DNA of 64,000 bases from Nephrocerus scutellatus (Eukaryota > Arthropoda > Insecta > Diptera > Pipunculidae): positions 8,411,969 to 8,475,968 of the forward strand of contig OX352762.1 in assembly GCA_947095585.1 (NCBI GenBank). Direction: 5' to 3'. The notes under the pieces are model-generated. The model did not search any database. It had not been told where the DNA came from and worked only from the letters and a program-made list of their open reading frames with translations. This document shows positions 33,971 through 46,110 of the stretch, piece by piece. Both the position numbers and the translations under genes were made by a program. Each line of letters begins with the position of its first letter. Position 1 is the stretch's first letter.

Positions 33971-34455
33971 AAAATAGCTAATAAATTTACATTTTTAATT
34001 TAAAACGCTTAAAACGAGTATAAAGCGTTTTAGTTTGCTTTGATCTGAAACAAATTGCAACCTCGCGTTGAATTAATTTTTTTTTTGCGATTTCTTGTTT
34101 TTTTTTGTGTTTTGGATTATACAGTTCTGAGCTATGTTTAAAGTTTCAAGTATCTAGCTCAATGGGAAGTTAGTTTAAAATCAATTGAAAATCTCCACCC
34201 CCACAGACAGATTTACACGATAGCGTGCTAATAAAAACGTTTTAAACTATAATTCAGTAAAAACATAGAGTTTCTTAAAGCCTATATAGGAATATATTAT
34301 GGCTTTTTAAAACGTTTTCTTAATTATTCATATAACAGTCTTAATTATAATGGCATAGTTTTATTTTTTAAAATGCGCCTCACGTTTTTAGATATAGAAA
34401 ATGGCTGATAATACAGTCTTTTCTTTTAATATGAATCACTTTTAAATGCTTCCAT
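33971..34455. other. AT-rich sequence with no recognised feature
   Basis: A- and T-runs only. Confidence 0.4.
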
Positions 34456-34459
34456 AGGA

Positions 34460-35140
34460 GCGTTAATGATAGTGAACCAGTGTCAAAGCATCTTCGGCAT
34501 CATAGCAGCTTCTACATAAGTCATTAAATCCTCCTAGCATGTACACCGAGGAGACAGTCCTGTTATAATACCTAAATTTATTTTCAAACCTAAATCCAGT
34601 TTAGGTCAAACTGGTTTTGCTATCGAACATGTGGCGATTACCGATACTATGTTATGTTTCAGTCAGATTTACTGCTTCCTCAATAGCTATCACCTCAGCC
34701 TGATATACGCTGCACTGGTCCGGGAGCCGAACAGAAATGCTTACGTTAGGTTTGTCACAGTAGACTCCGGCACCGACTTTTCCATCTAGCTTGGAGCCGT
34801 CCGTAAAGAATTTTAATGGAAGAGTTTCTGGTGGCGAGCCATCCCTCCATTGCTCACTGCAGGGGTGAAAACTCTTGTTGAAGCACAACTCTGGCAGTGT
34901 GTAGTCTAAGTTTGCCAGTTCTGCCTTTAGCGAGTTATTGATCGTCGAGTGTCCCGTTCGAATATATATCCACTGACGTTATGCTGAAAGTCGCGCAGCC
35001 GTATTGGCTGCTCTTTGCCTGCCGTATATATGTACAGGAGTCAGGTGCAGCATTACTTCTAAGGCTCGTGTAGGTGTTGTCTTTAATACCCCACAAATGT
35101 GCATACAGGTTGCCCTTTGTACTTTCTCCTAAAGTTTAAC
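34460..35140 (-). pseudogene. R1/LOA-type LINE: RT thumb and RNase H domain relic
   Basis: Reading leftward: TTPTRALEVMLHLTPVHIYG (about 35090-35030), then LDYTLPELCFNKSFHPCSEQ. The RNase H start is LPLKFFTDGSKLDGKVGAGV with catalytic TDGS near 34800, then CSVYQAEVIAIEEAV with its Glu near 34690. The domain then breaks off, and C-terminal LCRSCYDAEDALTLVH (zinc-knuckle type) follows near 34520, so the RNase H C-half is deleted. Confidence 0.8.
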
Positions 35141-35144
35141 GTAG

Positions 35145-37600
35145 GTGGATTAAAAAAATTACCCTATAAATAAAATAAATCTACAAATTACGCCATCGCA
35201 AACCAAGCACTAAAAAATTGTTTTAAAAAAAATCCCATCAAATTCTGACTGGAAGAAGTCGAGATATACGAGTGGATAAACTGACATATGCAAACACACA
35301 CACGCTGAAAAAAAATGCCTTTGCCCTGATTAAAGCTTTACCCTTCGGGCTCGTAATAACTACAATTAACGAGACATAACAACTAAAAGTAGTGACTTTA
35401 CAGTGGACATTTAACATTCAACTTTTTGAACCATTGGAGTGAGACGTTGTCACCACGTCAGACATTTTTCAATTTGCAAAGTATAACTGACAAGCGAACA
35501 CAAGTGTTCGGAAGCCGCAAGTTGCAAATTCGTAATATTTTGGGCGTTTTTAAATTAGCCGTTTTTATATTAGCGGATCCAGGTAGGCAAAAGTTCATAA
35601 AAGGCAATAGGATCCGATCGGATCCATTTCGTTAGCAGTGCAGCACTGGTTACAATTACAACTAACATCGCAAACATGAAATGCTATCTCGTTGTTTCCA
35701 CCTCAAATAACAGATATGATAATTTGCTTGCGTAAGTAAAATTATGGAGTTATCGCTGAAATGAATGGCAAAAATTAAAGAATAAATTTATAACACATGT
35801 TATCGTATTTGAGAAAACATCTGTCTTTTTACATCTGAGTCTTCTGGTAATATGTTTGTTAAATATTGAGTTTGGTAGTGCATTAGGTGTGGTTTCGTTC
35901 ATAATATCGGTGATCACAACTAACAATTATAACGCCCACTAATACATATATTGTAGATTTTCTCAGCCTCTGTCTCGGTGTTTATACTGCGACCCTTCTC
36001 TACAATTTCAAATTTCGCCATTTTCATTTGTGCTTAAAATTGAAGCCCGTATACGTCTACATGAACACAAGAAAATTGTTTTATTAGCTGTATTTTATTT
36101 GGAATCCGAATCCGAATGCGAATGTCAAAACCAGCCAAACAGCTGGTTTTCAAATTCCAAAGAAAGAATTCGACAGTGCAATTGTTGTTGTAATTCCCAA
36201 TTTTAATTCAAATAAAAAAAACTATTGTAGCATTCTTGTTATTTTAGGTGGAGGCAACGAGTAAAAGCCAATTATGAAGAAAAAAAAACAATGAACAACA
36301 CCGACCATTGCGATACTGATGACACCAACAGTGTTGACGTTTACAACAAGCAACATTCAATTAAAATTCGCGTTCGCCATTCTATCCGATTGTGTTTTGT
36401 AGAAACTATTGCCATCATTAAAACATAAATGCTTCTTAAAAATAAACCAACGTCTAAAGTGGTTAGAGGTTGCCTATTTTATAAATGTCGTCTGTCGGCT
36501 TTTATGGCAATAAATGTGTCATCTCTGATTAGAAACACTTTCATTTGTATATATACATAAATAATGCAAAGTGGTTGAACTCCGATTGGCAATACTCATA
36601 TAATGCGCAAAATTTGGAACGTGAGTGTCATATATTTATTCCGGCAGCCTTGAACTCTGTATCAGTGGCCTCATTGCTACGGCACCTAATGTAAATTTCT
36701 AAAAGTGGGACAAATTTTTCAAATGTCACGTAACAGTTTTGCAGCCGATTCAAGGGCTGCAACTGCCGCCAGTTATTGACGTTGACGTTGTTGCTGATAG
36801 GAAATGGGGGTCTTATCAGTGCTCGTGCTGTGTTATCGCAATTAGGTTAATCATTAAATTGGGTGAATGTACATCGTACGGTATAAACAGAAAAACGAAA
36901 GCGAAACCAAAACAAACATAGATTTCGCACCTTTGTCTGTTCCATTCGTTCTACCAGATTTGTTGTTATGATCGGTTCGTTGAAATGACTACATAACTTC
37001 CGCTTTACCGCCAGAAAATTTCATATTCGTGTTATGTATTTACTTTTATGTTTTAGCCTTTTTTAAGGCATTAGCAAAACCTTTAAACTTAAACCGCAAA
37101 AATTCAGCAAGAGATTTATTCGAAAAACGGCAAATCAGAATACACAATGCATTAATGAAATACGAGGAAGTGACGTTTTGCACGTCACCAGCTCGGTCAG
37201 TCATTGACCTACCTAACCGACAGCTGATATATCAATGTTGACAGCGAACAATGCCATTCCAGTGCAATCACAGGTTTGTTGTAAATATATTATTCATATT
37301 CATCAAATTTATTAATTTTGAGTATTATAAGCGATTACTTGTCGCGTGAACACTTGAAACATTTAGACAGCAAAATTAATTAGCATGAGTTTGTGATAAT
37401 GTGAAGAGTTGTCGTATTAGCGAGCAAATTAATATTTAATTTCATTAAATGATTCACATTCCACAATATCGATTTGTGACGTTATTGTGAATGCAATGAA
37501 TGCAATGGGACAATAACAACTTTGGGTGTGTAGACTGTGGGGCTTCATTAAACTATTATGAATATTTCGACTACTGAGACATCGTTTTTAAACGCTCTAT
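35145..37600. other. Unassigned intergenic region
   Basis: No convincing coding exon, RNA gene or repeat in about 2.4 kb. Short frames (35426-35635, 36739-36921, 37029-37241) show no motifs. It is one of the longest stretches here without recognised transposon sequence, so unrecognised regulatory DNA or unique sequence is possible. Confidence 0.45.
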
Positions 37601-37604
37601 ATTA

Positions 37605-38480
37605 ACTTCACTTGCCCGTGGCACGTCAGTTTGTCGGCCGGTCGGTTGGTCGGTCGGTCGGTTAGTCGTGGCATCTTGCGATTAATTTTTAACCCACTTC
37701 CCAAAGCCCGGTTTTATTGAAATTTTGCTCACATATGTATTTCCGTAGACAACACTTTCTATTAAAATTTGGGGCTCCTCGAGCATCAGGGCCTAGGAGT
37801 GCCCTTATACATTTTTTAAAAACACCCGATTTTCTTTAAATGTTACACACATGTGTATTTTCGATGGACAACACTTTTTGTAAAAATTTTAAAGACCCAG
37901 AAAAAATTCACCAGATTTTTCTCAAATTTTACACACGTGTGTTTCTCCGATGGACATGACCCATGATACAAATTTAAAAAAAAAAATTAAGCCGATTTTC
38001 TTAAAATTTTATACACGTGTGTATCTCCGATGGATAACACTTTTTGTAAAAATTTTAGACGCCGGGCCCCGGGGTCGTGGGGCCTGATACAAATTTAAAA
38101 TAAAAATTAACCAATTTTTCTTAAAATTTTATATGTGTATCTCCGATGGACAAAACTTTTTGTAAAAAATTTGGAGACCCCTGGCCCCAGGTTCATGGGG
38201 CCCCAACGATTGTTTAAAAAATATTAAAAAATTAAAATATTTAAAATATTTTTTCAAATTTTACACACGTGTGTATCTCCGATGGACAATAATTTTTGTA
38301 AATATTTTGGACACCCAGGGCACCGGGATCACGTTGCACCATACAGATTTTTTAAAAAAATTGACCCGCCTTCAAATTTTTTTGGACGGGCCCTGATGCC
38401 CGAATTTCAAAATTAGCCCGATTTTCTTCAAATTTTAAACTTACGTGTATCTTTGATGTACAAAACGAAGCTAATATTCA
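37605..38480. repeat. Tandem degenerate array of the dispersed CTCCGATGGACAA family
   Basis: It begins CTTGCCCGTGGCACGTCAG and a GGTC/TCGG run, matching the inverted-repeat arm at 4228-4300. At least five units of about 115-125 bp follow, each with CGATTTTCTTAAAATTTTAC, ACACGTGTGTATCTCCGATG, GACAACACTTTTTGTAAAAA and a G/C-rich block (CCCGGGCCCC type). Copies have drifted and vary in length. Confidence 0.8.
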
Positions 38481-39870
38481 GAGGACATGAAAATCTTATC
38501 AGCGAACGTGTGTACGTTTGTTTGCCGTGTCGTATATCTCGGCTTCTACCGGTCAAAATTTGATGGGACTTGTTTTAAAACAATTGGTAAGCGCTCGGCT
38601 TGCGATGGCGTAATTTTTTCATTAATATGGGTTACTACCCCCGAGGAAAATAAAAAAACACAATCTACCCATCGCTATCGATTTTTTAAGCCTAAAGGTT
38701 TGCAAAGTTAAATGTGTTTTTTCAGTCTGACACTTGAAAGGGGCCTACTGCTTGCAGTTGCACACAAACACGAAAAAACCCGTTGGGTGCATGGTTCAAA
38801 TTATTCACGTTTGTATAAGGACTGTGAACGTGATAGGATGATTATGGGATTATTCTAAAATGATGAACGATTACAGTATTATAGGATGATTTTATGATGA
38901 CTAATAATGATAATGTTATTCAAGGACTTTTTTTTTATACATTACCTGTAACCTCTCGTGTTAAAGCAATAGACTTAGAAATGCTCTGGTTGTAGTAGTT
39001 AGTACCAGTGTATAGGCTGAAGTAGTTGCTATAAAGTTAACAATAGATTTCAAATCGTGTCAGATAATATAATAATACAATTCCCAACGTGCCCCAAACG
39101 CTATTTATCCGCTCATACACAACAATTGTGACCGACCACCGTCTTGGATTGTCATAAGTTAATGTTCCATAAAGAACAACTAAATTTGCTGACCATGTGA
39201 CCTCACCCTATTATGTTACCTTCCTCTTATTGAAATCACAGCAAAACTTGACTGTATCAAGATTAATGTCACATCAAATAATTTATTGAAAACAAAAACA
39301 AAATAATGTTGTTATCCCTGAGTGCCATCTCCTCCGGCGCGACACAAATCTCTATGTAGCTCCATTCCCAGACACAAACTTTAAATTTCTAAAAAAAACG
39401 CCCACATCGTTAATCGGCAAAAGCCAGCCAAGGTGTCAATGTCTAGGTTCGGTTCTACATCCTCCATCATACTCTCCTTGTCCTTGTTCCTAAACGCCAT
39501 ATAAATGAACCCGATAATTATGTACATTTGTCAGGCGCATTCATCAACGTACGAATTATCGGGTTAAAAGCTTTTGGCAATTTACCAAAGCCCACGATTC
39601 TCAAATCTCAGCTCGCGGTTTGTGCGATGGCGCTTAGGTGAACTGCTCGATTGGTACACCTTGGTGTTGGTTGGTTATCGTTTAAGTTGACAATTTAATT
39701 TTTTATGTTCCCTCGCTTGCGGCGTTTTGTCTGCAATGCAATGCAATGCAAAGCACCACACAGGTCCATTGATTAATGTTTTCTTTTAAATATTTTAGAT
39801 TTCTGGCTTTGTTTGGATTGGATTGCTTCCTTTGGATTTTATTTGAAAATTTCGTTGAGTATTTTTATTA
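38481..39870. other. No recognised feature
   Basis: A 74-codon frame at 38487-38711 shows no motif. A small AATGC run lies at 39735-39750. Confidence 0.4.
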
Positions 39871-39879
39871 AAAAACTTT

Positions 39880-40745
39880 TATTTAACTTGACTTGTTCCC
39901 ACCTTCCATACGACCTAGAGAATTGAAACTTTGTGAGTGTCTAAGTCCAAAACAGCATTTTTTATATTCCACGTAAGACACGTGTGGCATATAGCGCGTG
40001 TGATGGGTTGACATTTTTTTTTTCGACTTCTTTGAGGTCTTTTTTAATCACTTTCCACACGACTTAGAGAGCTGAAATTAAATTTTGTGAGTGTCTAAGT
40101 CCAAAATAGCAGTTTTTATATACCGCGTAAGACGCGTGTCGCGTGTGGCGCGTGTTATGGAATGAAACTTATTTTTTTTTCGATTTCTTTGAGGACCTTG
40201 TTATCCACCTTCCGCATGACCTAGAGAGCTAAGTCCAAAATAGCATTTTTTATATTCCGCGTAAGACGCGTGGTGCGTATGGCGCGTGTGATGGGTTGAC
40301 ATTTTTTTTTCGACTTGGAGGTTATTTTAACCACCTTTCACATGACCTAGAGAGCTGAAATGAAATTTTGTGTCTAATTCCAAAATAGCATTTTTTATAT
40401 TGAGCGTAAGATGTGTGTTGCGTGTAGCGCGTGTGATGGGTTGAACATTTTGTTTCGACTTCTTTAAGGTCCTTTTTAACCACCTCCCACACGACTTAGA
40501 GAGCTGAAATGAAATTTTGTCAAAATAGCATTTTTTATATTCCGCGTATGACGCGTGTCGCATTTTACGTGTGGCGCGTGTGATAGTTTGAAATCGCGCC
40601 ATTTTCTCGCTTTTTAGGTCTTTTTTAACCACCTTTCATATGACCTAGAGGGCTGCAATTTTGTGAGCGGCTCAATGTCAGGGGCCAGTTTTGATATCCT
40701 GCGTTTGACTTGTGTCGCGTGTGGCGCGTGTGAAGCGTGGAAAAA
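39880..40745. repeat. Degenerate tandem repeat, period about 125-155 bp, six units
   Basis: ACGACCTAGAGA/ATGACCTAGAGA-type words recur near 39909, 40063, 40216, 40342, 40492 and 40639. Units contain AAGTCCAAAATAGCATTTTT, TATATTCCGCGTAAGACGCG, TGTGGCGCGTGTGATGG and a TTTCGACTTCTTTGAGGTC block. Confidence 0.85.
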
Positions 40746-41040
40746 AGAAAATACTTTGAAAAAGCCCCAACCTCAAAAACAGATATTTTGGCGAATATTA
40801 CCAAATAGTAAAGGACTGTGTTGCATGTTTCTATGTTTACATAAAAGTTTGTACCGGGAAAACGTTCTTTCCTTTGTTCTTTTTAAATTCTCTAAATAAA
40901 TCAACCTTAGAGCTTCCGTTTTAAGTAAAAATCAGGAATTTGCAAAGCAACCTATCATCATTCGTTTGCGTATCGCAAAAATCTCTTTACACGACGCAAT
41001 TTTGAACGCAAAGGTTTAGAAGGAAACCACCCCGTTTACG

Positions 41041-41600
41041 TGTAACATAAATCCTACCACAAATCACATCTCAAGGTAGTTCTTGTTCACCTATGCAACA
41101 TATGTGTCCTCGTCCTGCTAACTGGAAATCCCAAAGGGCGCTTTTATTCGTATAACGGGCTGCAGGCACACATATATAATTATAACTATGTTGACTTTAA
41201 GCTATCCGTCGCGTATATCTGGTTTCTTTTCATTATCGGCCGCTACAATTGCTCTGTGGATAAGAGCATGGCTTCTGAGCAGTAGCATCGTGGTTCGAAT
41301 CCCAGAAACACCAAAAGCATTTTTCACGGTGTCCCACTTCTCACGAATGTCTGACAAACGGCCGCAGGTAATAACTTGTCAAGGAAAGCTTCTCAATTCG
41401 CGGCATTAAATTGTAGGTCTCCTCCAATTGCTCTGGCATAGTTAAAGGATTTCACAACTTCTAACTGGTAGTCTCGTACTACCTGAACCATTTGTTATTT
41501 TCGTATTTGGCCGTTGAACTTGAAAGCAGTAAAATGAACAAAAGTGGCCCATCGTGACCATCTTGCGGTACTTCAATTTTCGGTCAATTGATTGAATTAT
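41041..41600 (-). pseudogene. RTE family A LINE 3' fragment, split by a SINE
   Basis: TGTAACATAAATCCTACCAC near 41040 equals the stretch at 14637. TATCGGCCGCTACAATTG before the SINE and GGCATAGTTAAAGGATTTCA after it line up with 14830-14870 (TATCGGCTGCTACAGTTGAC, GAGATAGTTAAAAGATTGAA). It is collinear once the SINE is removed. Confidence 0.7.
41257..41424 (+). mobile_element. tRNA-derived SINE with perfect 11-bp target-site duplication
   Basis: CAATTGCTCTG occurs at 41246-41256 and again at 41425-41435. Between them lies GATAAGAGCATGGCTTCTGA, the B box GTGGTTCGAATCCCAG, CACGGTGTCCCACTTCTCAC and a body ending TAAATTGTAGGTCTCCT. The head is 5'-shortened relative to the copy at 21583-21843, and the 3' third is missing. 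Confidence 0.88.
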
Positions 41601-41795
41601 AAACTGAATGAGAATACAGAAATTATGTCGTACGAAAAAAAATATTTTATTTAGGGACCAAATGGACTTTCTGTTTCTTAGTTTCCCTACTGAAAGATTT
41701 TGTAATTTTTTTAGGCAGTCGTATTTGTTGCGATTACCTTTGTCATGCTTAGGCAGAAAATGTTATTTTACGGACCACTTTCTAAAACAAGATCT

Positions 41796-41958
41796 GTGGT
41801 CGAATTACCACATATGTGACAGAATAATGTTGATTTGGCATGGTCGATATCGCTTTCGTGAACGAGTGACGAGTAGTGATCATCCCAATGTAAATTTTCG
41901 ATCACTCGTGAACGTATGGATTCCAATCACACGTTAACTGATGTCCTAATTCGACCCC
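41796..41958. repeat. Palindromic MITE, copy 2
   Basis: It starts GTGGTCGAATTACCACATAT and ends CCTAATTCGACCCC. The interior GAACGAGTGACGAGTAGTGA, then TCATCCCAATGTAAAT, is the same as in 25923-26077. Confidence 0.82.
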
Positions 41959-41959
41959 T

Positions 41960-43655
41960 GATTTATCAACAATAATGAATTTGGAGCATTGGTTGCAGAA
42001 GAGTTAGAGAGGGTAAATGAATCATTCTTCTTCCAAGTAAAACTTGAACTTTTGTCCGAAACTACAGCCAAAATTCGTAAGAAGCTTATCAGCTTAATAA
42101 CTTAAATGTCGGCTGGAGAATTTACAGACAGATATTTTAGTGCACATTTTTATCCAAAAATCCAACCAATCTCCAAGTGAGTGTCCATGAAAAATTATAG
42201 AATACCAAGAAATGAATAGGTATGTAGACAGACTATCAAATAGGCATAGCGTTAGCATGTAAACACGACAGCTGTGTTCTGAACAAAGTAAATCCCCCCA
42301 AGACCTGAATCAGCTTTAAAACTTATTGTCTATGTGTAAGTGTGCGAGTATCTGTGTAGTGCCTTACTATTCAGCAGGGTAATAAAGTTATGTGACGGCA
42401 TGGCGGACGGAAATGGCGAAGAAAGAGTGGCACAGGCAAGGAAGGCAGGGCAGTTTATAGCCGACCAGATTTTCTGATATTCCTTACGAAAGTAAAAGGA
42501 CTTCTTTGCGTGTATATGATTGGGTGCGGTTGTGTGGTCTGTCTGCCCTTCTGTCTACTTAGCACATGGCTCTACATAATAGGGCGGATTACATTGAATT
42601 GCATTATCTCCGCAAAAAATCTGCCTCTTAGTGTATAGCGCACAACAGGATTTGGGTTGAGGTTGGCCGACACAAACAAAGGAATCAGCCAACAGTTAGG
42701 CAGAAGGTTCGTAAGGGAAAATAGCGTCGTCGTCGTCGTCGTCACCATCATCGTGGCTCGTGAAACTTTTATTTGAAAAGTGTACGTAGCGGGAAGAGGC
42801 GGCACAAAGTTGAAAGTCCTTTTTGCACGGCATCCAGTCATCAGCCGAAAGCTGTGTACTTTTCTGCTATGGCATGCCACACGCCGTTTCAACAGAAATC
42901 GAACGGAAGGAGTTAGGAATCAGGTCACGTGACCTTCCACAAGGTCATTTTGTCTTTACGATGCAATTTTCCATTTTGTAAATTGTGATAAGTAGTTGTT
43001 TGAGTGGTTTGGAAGGGGTGGAGGGTGGGTGGTAAGGAGAGCCATTTTGAAGAGATAAATTTTCAACTTCTTCTTTGGCTGTGCCGCTGGGAGCTTGTTA
43101 CGTTAGTCGCGCGCCAATGCCATTTTATTTTACAATAAACGTAAACGTGTAAAGTAAAGTGGTGGTGAAAATTTTATCCTTCATACGCTGCTACACTTCT
43201 CCTGGGCAAACGGTGAAGAAGATGCCGTCATATGTAATGATGGGAAATTTGTTACACACGACCGACCAAGAAAATTTCCTGATGGAAGATATTTGAACTT
43301 TAAAAGAGGACTCAACACTAAAACGGTTTTCCATATAAAGTTGCCTTTTATATGTACGAGTATAACGAAATACTAAATTGCAAGCAAAAGGTTAATGTTG
43401 TCTCCTCAAAATAAATGTATACGAAAAGGAGTAACTAATGGATTGGCTGGAAAGAATTTTTTTTCAATTGGGACGCCCCATTTATCAAATTGGGGTTCTC
43501 GGCTCTGAGTGAAATTCCTTGTGGTTTATTTGACCTTTCCACTTGCCATTTCATCATGGAAGATTATAAGGTTTAATAACACTTGCATCTTATCAAAAAT
43601 CTCAAAAAACGCATTCATTTCTATTCCAAAAGATTCCAATAGTTGGAGCTATGTG
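41960..43655. other. Unassigned, with a (CGT)n microsatellite
   Basis: A short GTC/CGT run lies at 42726-42743. No gene was recognised. Confidence 0.45.
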
Positions 43656-43659
43656 CGTA

Positions 43660-44020
43660 AATATCGTTTGAGACCCCCTAAAGACCCCTAAATCCCCAAA
43701 AGAATCAATAAAAAACCTCCGAAAGATATCCAACAAGTAATTGAAGACTCCCCAAAGGATCCTTAAAAGACCCCCAAAGTACCTTCAAAAGATACTCAAA
43801 ATACTTCCCGAAACACCCCCAAAAGGGCACCAAAAGACCTTCAAAAGAATCCTTAAGGACCCCCAAACTACCTTCAAAAGATACTCAAAATACTTCCCAA
43901 AGCACCCCCAAAAGAGCCCCAGAATACCACCATAAGACCCCCAAAGGACCGTCAAAAGATTCTCCAAAGACCCCTAAAAGACCTCCAAAAGACCACAAGA
44001 AACCCAAAGTGCGAATTCTT
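43660..44020. repeat. Low-complexity CCCCAAAAGACC tract
   Basis: Irregular repeats of AAAAGACCCCCAAAG and CTTCAAAAGATACTCAAAAT, with one roughly 90-bp direct duplication at 43786-43906. This is the inverse complement of the tract at 23450-23660. It creates Lys/Pro-rich frames that are not genes. Confidence 0.8.
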
Positions 44021-44179
44021 TACCATAGATATCTACAAAGATATCATTTTTCTTTCTCATTTGCCTCATTGCAACTCCTGCAGACGGTGCGTTTTGTGGT
44101 ATACCGAGTAAGCCAGCATGTTTGCCCAGTCTGATAGCCGAAATTCTGTCGTATCACTTCGAGAGCTTCATATTAACTT

Positions 44180-46110
44180 GGTAGTTCTTATATACTGTTT
44201 GTATTTAATCGAATGCTCAATCGTTTGCAATACCTCATTAATGTCCGTTTACGATGCCCTATGCCTGCCTGAGGTATGGCTGCTGAGACCTCGATGCTAG
44301 TGAGACTTTGAATCGTTGCCTGATGTGGTAGTCTAGAATGCACTCCAGAGCCTTTAGCAAGAACGACGAAAGACTGAGTCTGAAATCTTTTGCTGATTCG
44401 TGGCCTCTTCTTCCTCCTTAAGGTATGAAAACCATGCGCAACTTTATCCAGCTTCAGGGAATATAGCTTAGGAGTATGACTTCTGAAAATCTTTACCAGC
44501 CAAGAAGTCGATAGCTCCAATGACTTCTGTAGCATAATGGGTTGTATGCCATCTAGGCCTGGAGGGCATAGGAAACGTTTTGCCAGATTATTTACTTCAC
44601 ACTGAGGAGCTAGGTGTTCTTCATGAATTCTACCGCGATTTCCTGTGTAGTGGTCCCTGCATATTGGGAAATGTGCATTGTAAAGAAGAACCAGCAATTA
44701 TGTCGCCAATTTCGTCCAGCTACCGTCTGATTTCTTGAAAGTCGGGCAGCTACTTTCCTCGGACAGAATCTTGCAGATTCGGGCAGAATCCTTTGACTGG
44801 CAGAAGTCCATACATCAAAGAACGCCTCTTGCCTTTTTTGATAGCGTTCTTGCAGATTTTCAAGCAATCTTTTTAAGGCTGCCAGTAGTTTTTAATATAG
44901 CAGGTATTGAAAACTTACCGAGTCAGCCTTCTGAGTTGGCCTAGATCTTCACTCCACCACTGGAAGTATTGATTTTTGTTACTTCGACTAATTGGAGGCT
45001 TTCAGAGTCAAGTCCAATGATTTCTTGATCGCTTAAATATTCTTATACAGTTCTTTAGTCGTATCAATTTCAATATTAGGTATTTTGCTTAGACTTAGAC
45101 TGGGTGATATTGCGTATATTACATCCAATTAGTTCCCTAAACATTTCTATACATTTTGATCGACTCCGCCTGGAGATTCAGAACAAATATTATGTACTTC
45201 TGATCAGACTGGTGGTTGGCACTGGCCAGTTGTCAACTCTAAAGAGGTCATTGCTGGTAATCAAGGTAATATCGAAAACACCTTCCCATGCATTGTGCCT
45301 TTCCGAGATCGGAAAGGTAGGGGTTGGCGGTTACCAGTCATCACTTGTCTTGTGGTGAATATGCCATTGGTATCGCATCCTATAAGGTCTGTGTTTTAAT
45401 CGGTTACCAGTTATCTCACTTTATCTGACAGTACTGAGTCATCATACGGGAAGGATGCCGATGACACCAGCAGATCATCGACATCCGCAGAGCTAAAGTT
45501 AGGACAAAGTAAAGCGTTAATACGTTTTTATGCCAACACACAAGATCTTCGCTTACCAGTGTCTCGGTTATAAAAGAGATGGACGACCCTTGACTTCAGT
45601 GCCTCTGATTTCCAAGGATCTTGTGTATGGTGGGCGACCTTGATGTTTTCCTTACAGAGAAAAATCTGCAGATTATCTGAGTAAGTTGAGTTAATTAACA
45701 GTATCTTAATTGTACAGGAGGTGGTTGCTGCAGAACGTGCCTCTGGAGTATCTAGTAGCCTGAGATCGTCCAGAAGTTTTGAGGAAGCATCCTCTTCTGG
45801 GTCTTCCCCAATAAAAGGGATCCGGAACACCTTAAGTTTGGCCTGTCTGATGGAAAGTTCGTGTCCAGCTTTTTCAAGAAGCCCCAGGGGCTCCTCATTG
45901 ATGTATAAAATGTACCAGGGTCATGTATAGTTGTTCTAGGGTTAGCCTTCAACCCTGATGATACTTCAAATGCTTATCGGGAGATATTGGAGGATTTTGT
46001 CGTTGTCCACCTTCATTTTGGGCAACAAGTACGGGTCCTAGGCCTACTCGGAATATCTTTGAACAGAAGGAGCTTGATCTTCAAACCCCATCTCCATCCT
46101 GGTGGTTACC
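44180..46110 (-). pseudogene. LOA-type LINE: ORF1 end, endonuclease and start of RT
   Basis: Reading leftward: ORF1-like GTFYTSMRSPWGFLKKLDTN (about 45920-45860), then IKILLINSTYSDN starting the endonuclease near 45710. Long, frame-broken nuclease and linker sequence follow (KRRSCVLAYKNVLTLCPNFS, SSADVDDLLVSS). Then come RYQKRQEAFFDVWTSASQRI (about 44840), GIQPIMLQKSLELSTSWLVK (about 44545) and the RT start near 44400 (GRRGHESAKDF). The RT core is absent. The plus-strand relic at 1600-2590 shares the RT-start block. Confidence 0.8.

Noticed and set aside
43741..43967. Lys/Pro-rich and Gly/Trp-rich frames on both strands
   Set aside because: Products of the CCCCAAAAGACC low-complexity tract.
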